Counted from the stretch's first letter, positions 34,946 through 44,838 are shown. The stretch: DNA of 64,000 bases from Bradyrhizobium guangzhouense (GCF_004114955.1 NZ_CP030053.1:6076001-6140000); one strand, 5' to 3'. Program-made: numbers and translations. The notes: generated from the letters alone by a model not told the origin.

Positions 34946-36796
34946 CTACTGCCCTGTCTCGATCTTCAGCTGCTTGATCTTCCGATACAGCGTCGCGCGG
35001 CTGAGTTTTAACGCACGCGCTGCTTCCGTCACCCGGCCGCCGTGCTTGCGGAGCGCCGCGATGATGGTGGCGCGCTCGGCCGCTTCGAGATCGGTCTCCA
35101 CAGCTTTCCCGCCGAACGGCGGCAGATCGAGGTCGGCGTCCATGATGATGCCATCCTCCGCCGTGCAGCCGGCGAGGCGCAGCACGTGGCGGAGCTGGCG
35201 CATGTTGCCGGGGTAGGGATAGGCCGAGAGCATCGCCCAGGCTTCGGCCGAGAGGCGGCAGTTCGGCGCTTCCTCGCGCGCGATCTGGCGAATGATGTCA
35301 TCCCGGTCGGCGCGCTCGCGCAAGGCCGGCAGCCGCACCTCCATGCCGCGCAGGCGGAAATAGAGGTCGGCGCGGAAGGCGCCCTGCTCCGCCATGCGGC
35401 CGAGGTCGCGATGGGTGGCGCTGATGAGGCGGATGTCGACCGGCACCGGTTTGAGCGCGCCGAGCGGCCAGACCTCGCGATTCTCCAGCACGCGCAAGAG
35501 GCGCGTCTGCAGTGCGATCGGCATGTCGCCGATCTCGTCGAGGAACAACGTGCCGCCATCGGCCTGCGCGATCAGGCCCTTCGAACCGTCGCGCCGCGCG
35601 CCGGTGAAGGCGCCGGCCTCGTAGCCGAACAGCTCCGCATCGATCAGGCTCTCCGGCATCGCCGCGCAGTTCAGTGCAACGTAATTGTTGCGCGCGCGGT
35701 TGCTGGCGGCATGAATGGCGCGCGCGAACACGTCCTTGCCGACGCCAGTCTCGCCATGCAACAGAACCGGCAGATTGTGCTCGCCGATGCTCCGGAGACG
35801 CTGCACGCTCTTGACCAGGTCAGGATCGCCGCCCGCAAGCCGATGCAACGCGTCGAAGCGATCGACGGGCACATCCCGGCGCAGTGCGGAGGATCTCGCG
35901 CGCAGCGGCGGGACGACATGGCTCTGACCGAGCGCACGGCCATCGGCACGGCGCAGCTCGACGAGCTCATCCACGCCGCGTGCATGGTCGAGCTTGATGT
36001 AGCGCGACAGATCGATGCCCGAGGCGATCAGGCCATCGGTGAGGCCGAGCAAGGCGCGCGCTGCGCGGCAGGCACCGACGATGCGGCGATCGTCGTCATA
36101 GGCGAGCAGGCCGCTGCCGCCATCGCCCGGCACCGTCGCGATCCAGGCGTTGCGGAAATGCTCGCGGAAGATCGCGCCTTCCATCCGCCGCGTCGCCTCC
36201 ATCGTCACTGCGAGCGCAAGCTGATGCGCGGCGCGTTCGAGGTCCTCGCGGCAGGAGGTGATGTTGACAGCGCCGGCGAGACGTCCGGCCTGATCGAACA
36301 GCGGCGCGACGGCGCAGGAGAACATGTGCCATTGCGCGCGAAAGTGTTCGTCGCGATGCACCAGGATCGGCTTCCGCTCGGCGAGGCAGGTCCCGAGACC
36401 GTTGGTGCCCTCGAACGTCTCCGCGAAGTTCGAGCCCGTATAGATCTTCCAGTCCATGAACATCCGCGCGTCGGCTTCGCCCGGCAGACGGCTGAACAGC
36501 ATGGTCGCGTTGGCATCGGCCAGATTGACGCAATAGCCGGCGTCGCGCAGCACGCGGGCAAGGTCGTCGAGCTCAGGCGTCAGCAGCCGGATGGTCTCCT
36601 CCATCGGCTCGGCGACGTGGCGGATCTCGGCCTCGGTGAGCGTTTGCGGCGGGCCTTGCCGTGCGGGATCGAGCTTGTGGCTGATCAGGCAGCGCCGCCA
36701 GGAGTTTTCGATGCGCGAGGAGGCATCGACGTCGGCCACATGATTGGCCACGGACAAGACACGGGCGACATGGTTCGAGGCCGAAAGGCTGGCCAT
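34946..36796 (-). CDS. Sigma-54-dependent Fis-family activator, AcoR type
   Basis: A 616-residue enhancer-binding protein. The N-terminus carries the AcoR-type region SWRRCLISHKLDPAR and a GAF domain (about 60-190, NGLGTCLAERKPILVHRDEH) that binds a ligand. The AAA+ domain is complete: Walker A GETGVGKD, the sigma-54 contact loop GAFTGA, Walker B LFLDEIGDMP. A Fis-type helix-turn-helix ends the protein (VTEAARALKLSRATLYRKIK). ATG at 36796 follows GGAG; a GTG five codons earlier is possible. It is convergent with the two-component monooxygenase operon and most likely drives its sigma-54 promoter through the two palindromes. Confidence 0.92.
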   Translation of the reverse strand: MASLSASNHVARVLSVANHVADVDASSRIENSWRRCLISHKLDPARQGPPQTLTEAEIRHVAEPMEETIRLLTPELDDLARVLRDAGYCVNLADANATMLFSRLPGEADARMFMDWKIYTGSNFAETFEGTNGLGTCLAERKPILVHRDEHFRAQWHMFSCAVAPLFDQAGRLAGAVNITSCREDLERAAHQLALAVTMEATRRMEGAIFREHFRNAWIATVPGDGGSGLLAYDDDRRIVGACRAARALLGLTDGLIASGIDLSRYIKLDHARGVDELVELRRADGRALGQSHVVPPLRARSSALRRDVPVDRFDALHRLAGGDPDLVKSVQRLRSIGEHNLPVLLHGETGVGKDVFARAIHAASNRARNNYVALNCAAMPESLIDAELFGYEAGAFTGARRDGSKGLIAQADGGTLFLDEIGDMPIALQTRLLRVLENREVWPLGALKPVPVDIRLISATHRDLGRMAEQGAFRADLYFRLRGMEVRLPALRERADRDDIIRQIAREEAPNCRLSAEAWAMLSAYPYPGNMRQLRHVLRLAGCTAEDGIIMDADLDLPPFGGKAVETDLEAAERATIIAALRKHGGRVTEAARALKLSRATLYRKIKQLKIETGQ

Positions 36797-36900
36797 CGCG
36801 GACGTCTCCACCCTGTATTATTGTGCAAAGTCTGGCACCACGGGCGGGGATGTCAACCGGGAACCGGGACGCCGTTGTATGGCGCGATGCCTCAGCGAGT

Positions 36901-36986
36901 CGTCGTGGCCGGGCTTGTCCCGGCCATCCACGTGTTTGCCGCGCGTGCGAACAAACGTGGATGCCCGGGACAGCCCGGGCATGACG
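36901..36986. repeat. Palindromic repeat, family 4
   Basis: CGTCGTGGCCGGGCTTGTCC with CCGGCCATCCACG, and inverted CGTGGATGCCCGGGACAGCC with CGGGCATGACGA. It lies in the 230-base gap between the activator gene start and the carboxylase gene end on the same strand. Confidence 0.8.
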
Positions 36987-37026
36987 ATGTGATTGCCTCA
37001 AGCGGCTCCGATTTGCTGCACCGCCC

Positions 37027-40000
37027 TCACCACGTATCGATGCAGGGCCGCTTCTTCGTCGTCCTCGGCTCCGGCTTCGGCACCGATCGAAGCCCCGCCA
37101 TGATCCAGCGCCGGGTCTCGGCGGGGTCGATGACGTTGTCGATCTCGAACACCGAGGCGATCGAGACCGCCTTGCCGTTGGCATAGAGCTCGGCGACCTT
37201 GTTGCGATAATAGATCTCGCGCTCCTCGGGATCGGCGATCGCCTCCATCTCCTTGCGAAAGCCGAGGCGGACATAGCCTTCCAGGCCCATGCCGCCGAAC
37301 TCGCCGGTCGGCCAGGCCGCGGTGAAGAACGAGGCGTGGAAGCCGCCGCCGATCATGGATTGCGCGCCAAGGCCATAACCCTTGCGCAGCACGATGCCGA
37401 ACAGCGGCACGGTGAGGCTCGCGCCCGTCACGAACATACGCGAGACGTGGCGCACGATCGCGGTCTTCTCAGCCTCCGGGCCGACCATGAAGCCGGGCGT
37501 GTCGCAGAGCGAGACCACAGGCAGATCGAAGGCGTCGCACAGCTGGAGAAAGCGCGCGGCCTTGTCACCTGCATCGGCATCGATGGCGCCGCCGAGATGG
37601 CGCGGATTGTTGGCGATCAGGCCGAACGGCTTGCCTTCGATCCGGATCAAAGCGGTGATCATGCCGACGCCGTAGTCGCGGCGCAGCTCCAGCACGCTGT
37701 CCTTGTCGGCGACCAGATCGATCACGCTGCGGATGTCGTAGACGCGCAGGCGGTTCTCGGGGATGGCGCGGCGGAGCAGGCGCTGATCGGCGGCTTCCCA
37801 ATCTTTCACTGCCCCCTGGAAATAGGAGAGGTATTTTTGCGCGACCGAGGTCGCCTCTTCCTCGTCCTCGACCAGGATGTCGATGACGCCGTTCGGCGAC
37901 TGGAACGAGACCGGGCCGACCTCCGCTGGATGATAGACGCCGAGCCCGCCGCCCTCGATCATGGCAGGTCCACCCATGCCGATCGAGGCATTCTTGGTGG
38001 CGATGATGACATCGCAGCAGCCGAGCATCGCAGCGTTGCCGGCGAAGCAATAGCCGGAGACGACGCCGATGACAGGCACGAGGCCGGAGAGCCTTGCGAA
38101 CTGCACGAAGGACGGGCCGTCGAGGCCGGTCATGCCGAGCCTGTCGGTGTCGCCGGGCCGGCCGCCGCCGCCTTCGGCATAGAACACCAGCGGCACGCGC
38201 CAGTCTTCCGCAAGCGTCAGCATGCGGTCGATCTTCTTGTGGTTCATGTGGCCCTGCGTGCCTGCGAGCACAGTGTAGTCGTAGGCTACCACGATGCAGC
38301 GCGCGACATCGGGACCGAACTTGTCGGCGTTGACGGTGGCGACGCCCATGACGAGGCCATCGGCCGGCGTGTTCTTGATGAGGTCGTCGAGCTTGCGGCG
38401 GCGGCGCTGCGCCGCGATCGCGAGGCTGCCGTATTCCATGAAGGAACCGTCATCGACCAGCTGTGCGACGTTCTCGCGCGCGGTGCGCTGATTGGTGTTG
38501 CGGCGGCGCTCCACCGAGGCCGGGCGATTTTCATCGAGCGTATTGGCCTGGCGGGCGATCAACTCGGCGAGATCCGGGCGAATGTGATCGAGATCGACAT
38601 CGGCTTCCGCCGCCGCGTGATCGGCTGCGACATCGAGCGGCTCCAGATACATGATCGGCTCGCCATGCAGCAGCGTGACGCCGTCGCCGGCCACGAGCTT
38701 CGTGACGCGGCCGCCCTGCTCGGCCATCACCAGATGCTCCATCTTCATGGATTCGATCACGGCGAGCTGCTGGCCGGGGCGCACGATCTCGCCCTCTTTC
38801 ACCTGAACGGTGACGATGGTGCCTTGCAAGGGCGCTGCGACCATCACGGTGCCTTCGGGCACCACTTGCGCGACGTGCGTCTCGGCGGCATGCGCGCCGC
38901 CGCGCTCGACCGCGGCGAAGTAGAGCGGCTTGGCCGCGCCGTCGGCCGCCTCGACCAGCTTGGCGATGTTGCGATCGATGAAATCAGTCGCGATGCGGTT
39001 GGTCCGGAAATCGGGATGCGACAGCACCGCCTGCAGAAAGGAGATGTTGGTGACGACGCCGTCGATCCGGAACTCGCGCAAGGCGCGCGACGCCTTTGCC
39101 ACCACGTCGTGCCAGGCTTCGCCCGGCGCATGCACGATGACTTTTGCAAGCAGCGAGTCGAAGGCCGCGCTGGTCTTGTAGCCGGCATAGCCAAAACTAT
39201 CGACGCGGACGCCGGGGCCCGACGGCGGCTCGAACACGGCGAGCACGCCGCCGGTCGGGTGCGTCGCGCCTGTTTCGTCCAACGTCTCCATGTTGACGCG
39301 CAGCTGCATCGCATAGCCGCGCGGCTTCGGGATCGTGCCTTGCGCGAGACCGAGCGTCGCCAGCGACGAGCCCGCGGCTATCGCGAGCTGGGCGCGGACG
39401 AGGTCGAGGCCGAGCACCTCTTCCGTCACGGTGTGCTCGACCTGGAGCCGCGGATTGGCCTCGATGAAGGCAAAACTGTCCTCGGCGGTGCCGTCGACCA
39501 GGAATTCAAAGGTGCCGAGATTGTCGTAAGCCGCGGCCGACGCGAGCTGCTTCGCTGCCTCGATGATGCGGCCGCGCAAGCCGTCGCCGAGCGACGGGCT
39601 CGGCGCCACCTCGATGAGCTTCTGATGCCGGCGCTGGATGGTGCATTCGCGCTCCCAGAGATGCGAGATTGCGCCGTGGCGGTCGCCGATGATCTGCACC
39701 TCGATGTGGCGCGCCTGCCGGATCAGCCGCTCTGCATAGACCCCGTCGAAACTGAACGCCGCCTTGGCTTCGGACTGGCAGCGCGCATGGGCTTCCATGA
39801 GATCAGCAGCATTCTCGACGACGCGCATGCCGCGGCCACCGCCGCCCGCCATCGCCTTGATCACGATCGCCGCGTCGGCCCCGAGCGAGGTAAAGAACGC
39901 CGTGATCTCGTCGAGCGACGACGGGCCGCCCGTGCCGGCAACAACAGGCACGCCGCAGCGTTTTGCGAGCTGCCGTGCGGCGACTTTGTCGCCGAACAAT

Positions 40001-40332
40001 TCGAGCGCGGTCGGCTTTGGGCCGACAAAGACGATGCCCGCATCGGCGCAGGCTTTCGCGAAGGCCGCGTTCTCACTGAGAAAGCCGTAGCCGGGGTGAA
40101 CGGCATCGCAACCCGCGCCCTTGGCCGCCTTCACCACGGCCTCGATATCGAGATAGGCCCGTGCGCCGCGACCGGGGATTTCGACCGCCTCGTCGGCAAC
40201 GCGCACGTGCAGCGAGAGCGCATCGTCAGCGGGGTGGATCGCGACCGTCGCGATGCCGGCGTCGGCCGCGGCGCGCGCGATGCGGATGGCGATCTCGCCG
40301 CGATTGGCGATCAGGAGTTTCTTGAACGACAT
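37027..40332 (-). CDS. Single-chain biotin-dependent acyl-CoA carboxylase (BC-BCCP-CT fusion)
   Basis: A 1101-residue fusion. Residues 1-450 are biotin carboxylase (KKLLIANRGEIAIRIARAA, GGGGRGMRVV, FIEANPRLQVEHTVTE). The biotin carrier follows, with the Lys in VIESMKMEHLVMAEQGG at about 535. Residues 600-1100 are a carboxyltransferase with both the acyl-CoA and biotin halves. The order resembles the long-chain acyl-CoA carboxylases (LCC) described from Mycobacterium and Rhodopseudomonas. All catalytic segments are intact. ATG at 40332 is preceded by GAGAG. An acyl-CoA ligase gene ends nine bases upstream, so the pair likely activates and then carboxylates an acid. Confidence 0.92.
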   Translation of the reverse strand: MSFKKLLIANRGEIAIRIARAAADAGIATVAIHPADDALSLHVRVADEAVEIPGRGARAYLDIEAVVKAAKGAGCDAVHPGYGFLSENAAFAKACADAGIVFVGPKPTALELFGDKVAARQLAKRCGVPVVAGTGGPSSLDEITAFFTSLGADAAIVIKAMAGGGGRGMRVVENAADLMEAHARCQSEAKAAFSFDGVYAERLIRQARHIEVQIIGDRHGAISHLWERECTIQRRHQKLIEVAPSPSLGDGLRGRIIEAAKQLASAAAYDNLGTFEFLVDGTAEDSFAFIEANPRLQVEHTVTEEVLGLDLVRAQLAIAAGSSLATLGLAQGTIPKPRGYAMQLRVNMETLDETGATHPTGGVLAVFEPPSGPGVRVDSFGYAGYKTSAAFDSLLAKVIVHAPGEAWHDVVAKASRALREFRIDGVVTNISFLQAVLSHPDFRTNRIATDFIDRNIAKLVEAADGAAKPLYFAAVERGGAHAAETHVAQVVPEGTVMVAAPLQGTIVTVQVKEGEIVRPGQQLAVIESMKMEHLVMAEQGGRVTKLVAGDGVTLLHGEPIMYLEPLDVAADHAAAEADVDLDHIRPDLAELIARQANTLDENRPASVERRRNTNQRTARENVAQLVDDGSFMEYGSLAIAAQRRRRKLDDLIKNTPADGLVMGVATVNADKFGPDVARCIVVAYDYTVLAGTQGHMNHKKIDRMLTLAEDWRVPLVFYAEGGGGRPGDTDRLGMTGLDGPSFVQFARLSGLVPVIGVVSGYCFAGNAAMLGCCDVIIATKNASIGMGGPAMIEGGGLGVYHPAEVGPVSFQSPNGVIDILVEDEEEATSVAQKYLSYFQGAVKDWEAADQRLLRRAIPENRLRVYDIRSVIDLVADKDSVLELRRDYGVGMITALIRIEGKPFGLIANNPRHLGGAIDADAGDKAARFLQLCDAFDLPVVSLCDTPGFMVGPEAEKTAIVRHVSRMFVTGASLTVPLFGIVLRKGYGLGAQSMIGGGFHASFFTAAWPTGEFGGMGLEGYVRLGFRKEMEAIADPEEREIYYRNKVAELYANGKAVSIASVFEIDNVIDPAETRRWIMAGLRSVPKPEPRTTKKRPCIDTW

Positions 40333-40340
40333 CGTTTCTC

Positions 40341-42062
40341 TCACTCAGCGGCAGGCTGGTTCGCGTTGAGGTCCTGCTTCTTCACCTTGCCCGTGGCGGT
40401 CAACGGCAGAGCTTCAATGATACGCACTTCCGGAACCTTGTAGACGGCCATGCGCTCGGCGCACCAGGCGCGAATATCCTCGGCGGAGACGGTGCCGACC
40501 GCTTCCGGCTTGAGCTGGATATAGGCCACCGGCACCTGCCCCCTATCGGCGTCGTCGCGACCGACCACGCCGGAGCCCAGCACCTTCGGATGCTGGCCGA
40601 GCAGCGCCTCGATCTCCGGCGGGAACACGCTCATGCCCTTGACCTTCAGCATCTCCTTGCGGCGGCCAAGGAAGTGCAGAAAACCGTCCTTGTCGATGGT
40701 GCCGATGTCGCCGGTGCGCAGCCAACCGTCGATCAGCGATTCCGCCGTCGCCTCCGGCTTGTTCCAGTAGCTTTTGAGCAGCGCGGGCGTGCGCACGCGG
40801 ATCTCGCCCTCCGCACCGAGCGGCAGTAATGCGCCGGTCTCGAAATCGGTAATCTTGAACTCGGCGCCGGGGACCGGCAAGCCGACGAAGATCGGCTGGT
40901 TGTTGAGATCGAAATCGTCGTCCTGGAAGCCCGCGGTGAAGGTGTTGGAGGTGTGTGTCTCCGTCATGCCCCAGGCCGCCTCCATCAGGGTCGTGCCGGT
41001 GAGATCCTTCCAGCGCTTGCGATAGTCCGCGTTGAGCTTCTTGACGAAGGACACCACGCGCACCTGTTGCAGCGACGACAGATCGAACTCGCTCCACCGC
41101 TGATGGTCCATCAGCTCGACCGCGCCGTCGACCGGCATCGCCGTGATGGTGACCTTGTATTTGTCGATCGCGGCCATCGCGCCGACCGCATCCCAGCGCG
41201 CCAGCAGCACGAGCGTCGCGCCTGAAAACAGCGGGAAGATCAGGCCAAAGTTCTCGCCCGCGATCCAGAATTCCGGGAAGAACGACAGGAACACGCTGCT
41301 TTCGTCCGACAGCACCGAGATGCCGTAATTGGCCGCCGCCGTATAGACCATGTCGCGATGGGTATGGACGCAGCCCTTGGGCATGCCGGTCGTGCCACCG
41401 GTGTAGTTGAGTGCTGCGACTTCATCGAGGCCGGGCGGCGGCAGCGGTGCCGGTGCGGGCAGCGCGGCCAGCGCCGGAAGCAGATCGGTCACGCCTGAGA
41501 TCGCGATGCGCGGCGTGCGGACCGAGTCCGGCGTCGGGAATGCGGGGGTTGCCGGCACGACATCGGCAAAGCTGGTGACGATGATCTCGCGCAGGCTCAC
41601 CTCGCCACTCACCTGCTCGACGACGGGAATGAGTTGGTCAAGCGCCACGATCACTTCCGCCTGGGTGTCGTTGAGCTCGTAGGACAGCTCGAACGCGCGC
41701 GACAGCGGGCTGACGGGCACATGGACCGCGCCGAGCTTCAGAACGCCGAAGAACACGATGTGGAATTGCGGGCAGTTCGGCAGGAAGACGGCGACGCGAT
41801 CGCCCTTGCGCACACCCTTGGCCTGCAGCAGCGCCGCGAAGCAGTCGCTCTGCTGGTCGAGATCGCCATAGGTCGTGACATGCCCGTAGAAGATCACCGC
41901 CGGGCGCTCAGGGCTGTGCCTCGCCCAGGCGCGCAGATACTCCGTCAAGGGAACTTCGCCGTGCAGATAGTTCGGCGAACGCGGCATGCCCTTGGGCCAG
42001 GCTTTCTCCCACAGGCCGTGCAAGGTGGCGAGGTAGTCCTTCTCATTGAGGCCTGCACTCAT
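40341..42062 (-). CDS. ATP-dependent acyl-CoA ligase (AMP-binding)
   Basis: A 573-residue adenylate-forming ligase. The P-loop-like A3 motif reads NYTGGTTGMPKG, A5 is WGMTET, A7 YWNKPEATAESLID GWLRTGDIG, A8 FLGRRKEMLKVKGMSVFPPE, and the C-terminal lysine motif ATGKVKKQDL. These are complete for a CoA-forming enzyme. It starts the minus-strand unit with the fused carboxylase and probably supplies its acyl-CoA substrate. No signal peptide. The acid is unknown. Confidence 0.9.
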   Translation of the reverse strand: MSAGLNEKDYLATLHGLWEKAWPKGMPRSPNYLHGEVPLTEYLRAWARHSPERPAVIFYGHVTTYGDLDQQSDCFAALLQAKGVRKGDRVAVFLPNCPQFHIVFFGVLKLGAVHVPVSPLSRAFELSYELNDTQAEVIVALDQLIPVVEQVSGEVSLREIIVTSFADVVPATPAFPTPDSVRTPRIAISGVTDLLPALAALPAPAPLPPPGLDEVAALNYTGGTTGMPKGCVHTHRDMVYTAAANYGISVLSDESSVFLSFFPEFWIAGENFGLIFPLFSGATLVLLARWDAVGAMAAIDKYKVTITAMPVDGAVELMDHQRWSEFDLSSLQQVRVVSFVKKLNADYRKRWKDLTGTTLMEAAWGMTETHTSNTFTAGFQDDDFDLNNQPIFVGLPVPGAEFKITDFETGALLPLGAEGEIRVRTPALLKSYWNKPEATAESLIDGWLRTGDIGTIDKDGFLHFLGRRKEMLKVKGMSVFPPEIEALLGQHPKVLGSGVVGRDDADRGQVPVAYIQLKPEAVGTVSAEDIRAWCAERMAVYKVPEVRIIEALPLTATGKVKKQDLNANQPAAE

Positions 42063-42199
42063 GGCGTCTTCCCGTGTTGCTTTTCTTTTCGGGCACGGAT
42101 GTGCCTTTGATCGGCGTGATTACACGTCGAGCACGGCGAACGTCATGTCAAGACAAACAGTTCGTCGGCGTCACCAGCGATACCGTGGCGCGGAAAAAA

Positions 42200-42871
42200 C
42201 TACGCCGTCGCGAGGCGAATGATCCGTGCCGCGGCAGAGGGGATCGGCGCGATGACGGGCACGGCAAACATCGACCGCAGGTCGCGCGCAGCTTCACCCA
42301 GCGGGCCGCCACCGATGATGACCGCCTCGGCGCCATCCTGCGCAATGCAGGCCTCGACCACACCAGCCAGCGCAGCGCACAGCCGCGCCGGATCGCGCAT
42401 CAGCTCCAGCGGATCGCCATCGGCAAAGCGCGAGCCGGTATAGCGCGAGCGCAATCCCAACGCGTCGGGCAGCGCGTCGATCTTTGCCTTCAGCCGCGGC
42501 GTCGTGGTGGCGACGCCGAAGCGGCGGCCGCCTTCGGCCGCTTCCAGCATCGAGGACTCGCCGATGCCGACCGCGGGAATTTTCAACGCCGCCTTGATTG
42601 CCGCAAGGCCGGGATCGCCGAACGCCGAGACGATGATGCCGTCGCAGGAATCTCGATGCGCTCGCGCGATCTGCGCGACCTCGGCCGCGGCGGCCTCCAG
42701 CGCGTCCGCGGAGACGATCATCGACGGCGCACGTGTTGCCGTGGCGCCGATGATGTCGGAAGCATCGGTAACGGCGGACTTCGCGATGGCGACCATCATC
42801 GCGGTGGTCGCCGCGTTGCTGTTCGGATTGATCAGGAGGATGCGCGCGCGCCCACCGGAGTCTGGGTCCAT
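42200..42871 (-). CDS. Asp/Glu/hydantoin racemase family protein lacking the usual cysteines
   Basis: A 223-residue protein with the racemase fold: ILLINPNSNAATTAMM at the start and GIIVSAFGDPGLAAI and AVIIGGGPLGEAARDL at the two symmetric active-site loops. In active members the first loop usually reads with Cys before FGDPG and the second has a Cys after GGG or in GCAG; here the positions are Ala and Pro-Leu-Gly. The fold and substrate-binding segments (NPNSN, GDPG) remain. It could be an isomerase of another chemistry, a decarboxylase-like enzyme, or inactive. Standalone, followed upstream by a chemoreceptor gene. Confidence 0.8.
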   Translation of the reverse strand: MDPDSGGRARILLINPNSNAATTAMMVAIAKSAVTDASDIIGATATRAPSMIVSADALEAAAAEVAQIARAHRDSCDGIIVSAFGDPGLAAIKAALKIPAVGIGESSMLEAAEGGRRFGVATTTPRLKAKIDALPDALGLRSRYTGSRFADGDPLELMRDPARLCAALAGVVEACIAQDGAEAVIIGGGPLGEAARDLRSMFAVPVIAPIPSAAARIIRLATA

Positions 42872-42883
42872 CCGCCTATTATA

Positions 42884-44566
42884 CTAGGCCGCCCGCACGC
42901 CCGCAACGAAGGCGCTGACCTCGTTCTCCAGCGATTGCAGTTTCTCGGTCAGCCGGCCGCTCGATTGCAGCACGCGGCCAGCGGCCTGGCCCGTCTCGGC
43001 GGTCGCATCGGTGACGCCGGAGATGTTTTGCGAGACCTTGTCTGTGCCGGAGGCTGCCTCCTGCACGCTATGTGCAATGGCCTGCGTCGCGGCGCCTTGC
43101 TCTTCGACCGCGGCTGCGATCGACGAGGAGATCTCGTTGACCTCCATGATGGTGGCGCGGATGCTCTCGATATTGCCGACGACCTGGTTGGTCTCGGCCT
43201 GGATCGCGGTGATCTGCGCGCCGATCTCGTCGGTCGCCTTCGCGGTCTGGCTCGCCAGCGACTTCACTTCGCTCGCGACCACCGCAAAGCCCTTGCCGGC
43301 CTCGCCGGCGCGGGCGGCCTCGATCGTCGCATTGAGCGCGAGCAGGTTGGTCTGCGAGGCGATCTGGTTGATGAGGTCGATGACCTCGCCGATCTTGTGG
43401 GCGGCCTGCGCGAGCCCCTGCACGGTATCGTTGGTGCGCTGGCCGTCGGCGGCGGCCTTGTCGGCGACGGTCGCAGCCTGCGCCACGCGCTGGCTGATCT
43501 CGGTGATCGAGGCCGACAGCTGCCCGGCAGCGGACGCCACCGTCTGCACATTGTTCGAGGCCTGCTGGCAGGCGGTGGCAACGAAGCTGGCGCGGTCGGT
43601 CGCCTTATCAGCGGTCTCCGACATGCCTTGCGCGGCCTGCTGCATCGCGCGCGCCTCGTTGAAGACGTCTCGGACGACGGCCTGGACGCTCGCCTCGAAC
43701 CTGCCGGCGAGATCGGCCATGGTCCTGCGCTTCTCGTCGTCGGCGCGCTGCTTCGTCTCCTGCTGCTCGGCATGCATCCGGCCCACGGCCGAGGCATTGT
43801 CCTTGAACACGGCGAGCGCCTTGGCGAGCCCGCCGACCTCGTCGGCGCGGCCGGTGTAGGGCACCTCGAACGCGCTGTCGCCGGCGGCGAGGCGCTCGGT
43901 GAGGTCGGTGATTTTCGCCAGCGGCCGCGTCACGCTGCGGCCGATCACGAAGGAGGCACCGAGCACGAGCACGAACACCGCGAGGCACACGAGGCCGAAC
44001 GTCATCGCATCCTGGCGGAACACGGCGTCGACATCGTCGAGATAGATGCCGGTGCCGATAATCCAGCCCCAGGGCGCAAAGCCCTTCACGTAGGAGATCT
44101 TCGCGACCGGCTGCTCGAAGCCGGGCTTCGGCCAGAGATAACTGTAGAAGCCCGCGCCCTGCTTCTTGACGACGTCAACGAAGCCGAGGAACAGCGCGTT
44201 GCCGGAGGGATCCTTCATTGCTGCCAGATCCTTGCCGTCGAGCTCCGGCTTGATCGGGTGCATGACCATCTTCGGGGTCATGTCGTTGAGCCAGAAATAC
44301 TCGACCTTGTCGTAGCGAAGGCTCTTGATCTCGGCCATGGCGCCGGCCTGCGCCTGCTCGCGCGTGAGTTTTCCGTCGCTCTCGAGCTTCTGGTAATGCG
44401 CCAGGATACCGTAGCCGACATCGACCATGTGCTGGGTCTTGGCCTGGCGGTCTGCGATCATCTGGCTGCGCAGGGTCGACAGCGCGATCGGCGCCAGCGC
44501 GATCATGCCGACGAGGCTGATGCCGACAATGAGGACCAGCTTGAAACTGATGCGGGAGAAAATCAT
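42884..44566 (-). CDS. Methyl-accepting chemotaxis protein with single cache domain
   Basis: A 560-residue transmembrane chemoreceptor. It has TM1 (about 8-30), a periplasmic sCache-type sensor (about 35-185, with YFWLNDMTPKMVMHPIKPEL and WGWIIGTGIYLDDVD, the latter a cache signature), TM2 (about 190-212), HAMP, and the long cytosolic coiled coil with the hairpin tip region AARAGEAGKGFAVVASEVK. ATG at 44566 has GAG upstream. The ligand is unknown; sCache domains of this kind often bind small organic acids. The gene is convergent with none and stands alone. Confidence 0.9.
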   Translation of the reverse strand: MIFSRISFKLVLIVGISLVGMIALAPIALSTLRSQMIADRQAKTQHMVDVGYGILAHYQKLESDGKLTREQAQAGAMAEIKSLRYDKVEYFWLNDMTPKMVMHPIKPELDGKDLAAMKDPSGNALFLGFVDVVKKQGAGFYSYLWPKPGFEQPVAKISYVKGFAPWGWIIGTGIYLDDVDAVFRQDAMTFGLVCLAVFVLVLGASFVIGRSVTRPLAKITDLTERLAAGDSAFEVPYTGRADEVGGLAKALAVFKDNASAVGRMHAEQQETKQRADDEKRRTMADLAGRFEASVQAVVRDVFNEARAMQQAAQGMSETADKATDRASFVATACQQASNNVQTVASAAGQLSASITEISQRVAQAATVADKAAADGQRTNDTVQGLAQAAHKIGEVIDLINQIASQTNLLALNATIEAARAGEAGKGFAVVASEVKSLASQTAKATDEIGAQITAIQAETNQVVGNIESIRATIMEVNEISSSIAAAVEEQGAATQAIAHSVQEAASGTDKVSQNISGVTDATAETGQAAGRVLQSSGRLTEKLQSLENEVSAFVAGVRAA

Positions 44567-44838
44567 CGGTGCTCGCAAGATTTGGCGGGGCAGATATGCC
44601 AGATTATCCCGCTCCCCTTAGCAAAGCTTTAAGCAATGGGGTTCCCGACACGGATCTTCGGCAGTGCCTGCGAGTCACCCCAACCGAAACCAGGTCGATC
44701 CTGTTGCTGACGCCTGGCGCAGGCCATCCTCGACGGCCTCTATCGCGCCATGCACGAGGCGCCGGACACGGCATCGCGCCGTTTGCGAGAGCGACGAGGA
44801 CCTGCCACCTTCTTGAGAGTTGTCGATGGAGGAGTGAT

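Noticed and set aside
37336..40443. Open frame of over 1000 codons opposite the fused carboxylase
   Set aside because: Same reason: third-position GC bias creates a mirror frame. The carboxylase frame carries all catalytic motifs.
42074..44632. Open frame of about 850 codons opposite the racemase-family and chemoreceptor genes
   Set aside because: It spans two genuine genes and their intergenic gap on the other strand, with Arg/Gly/His-rich composition.
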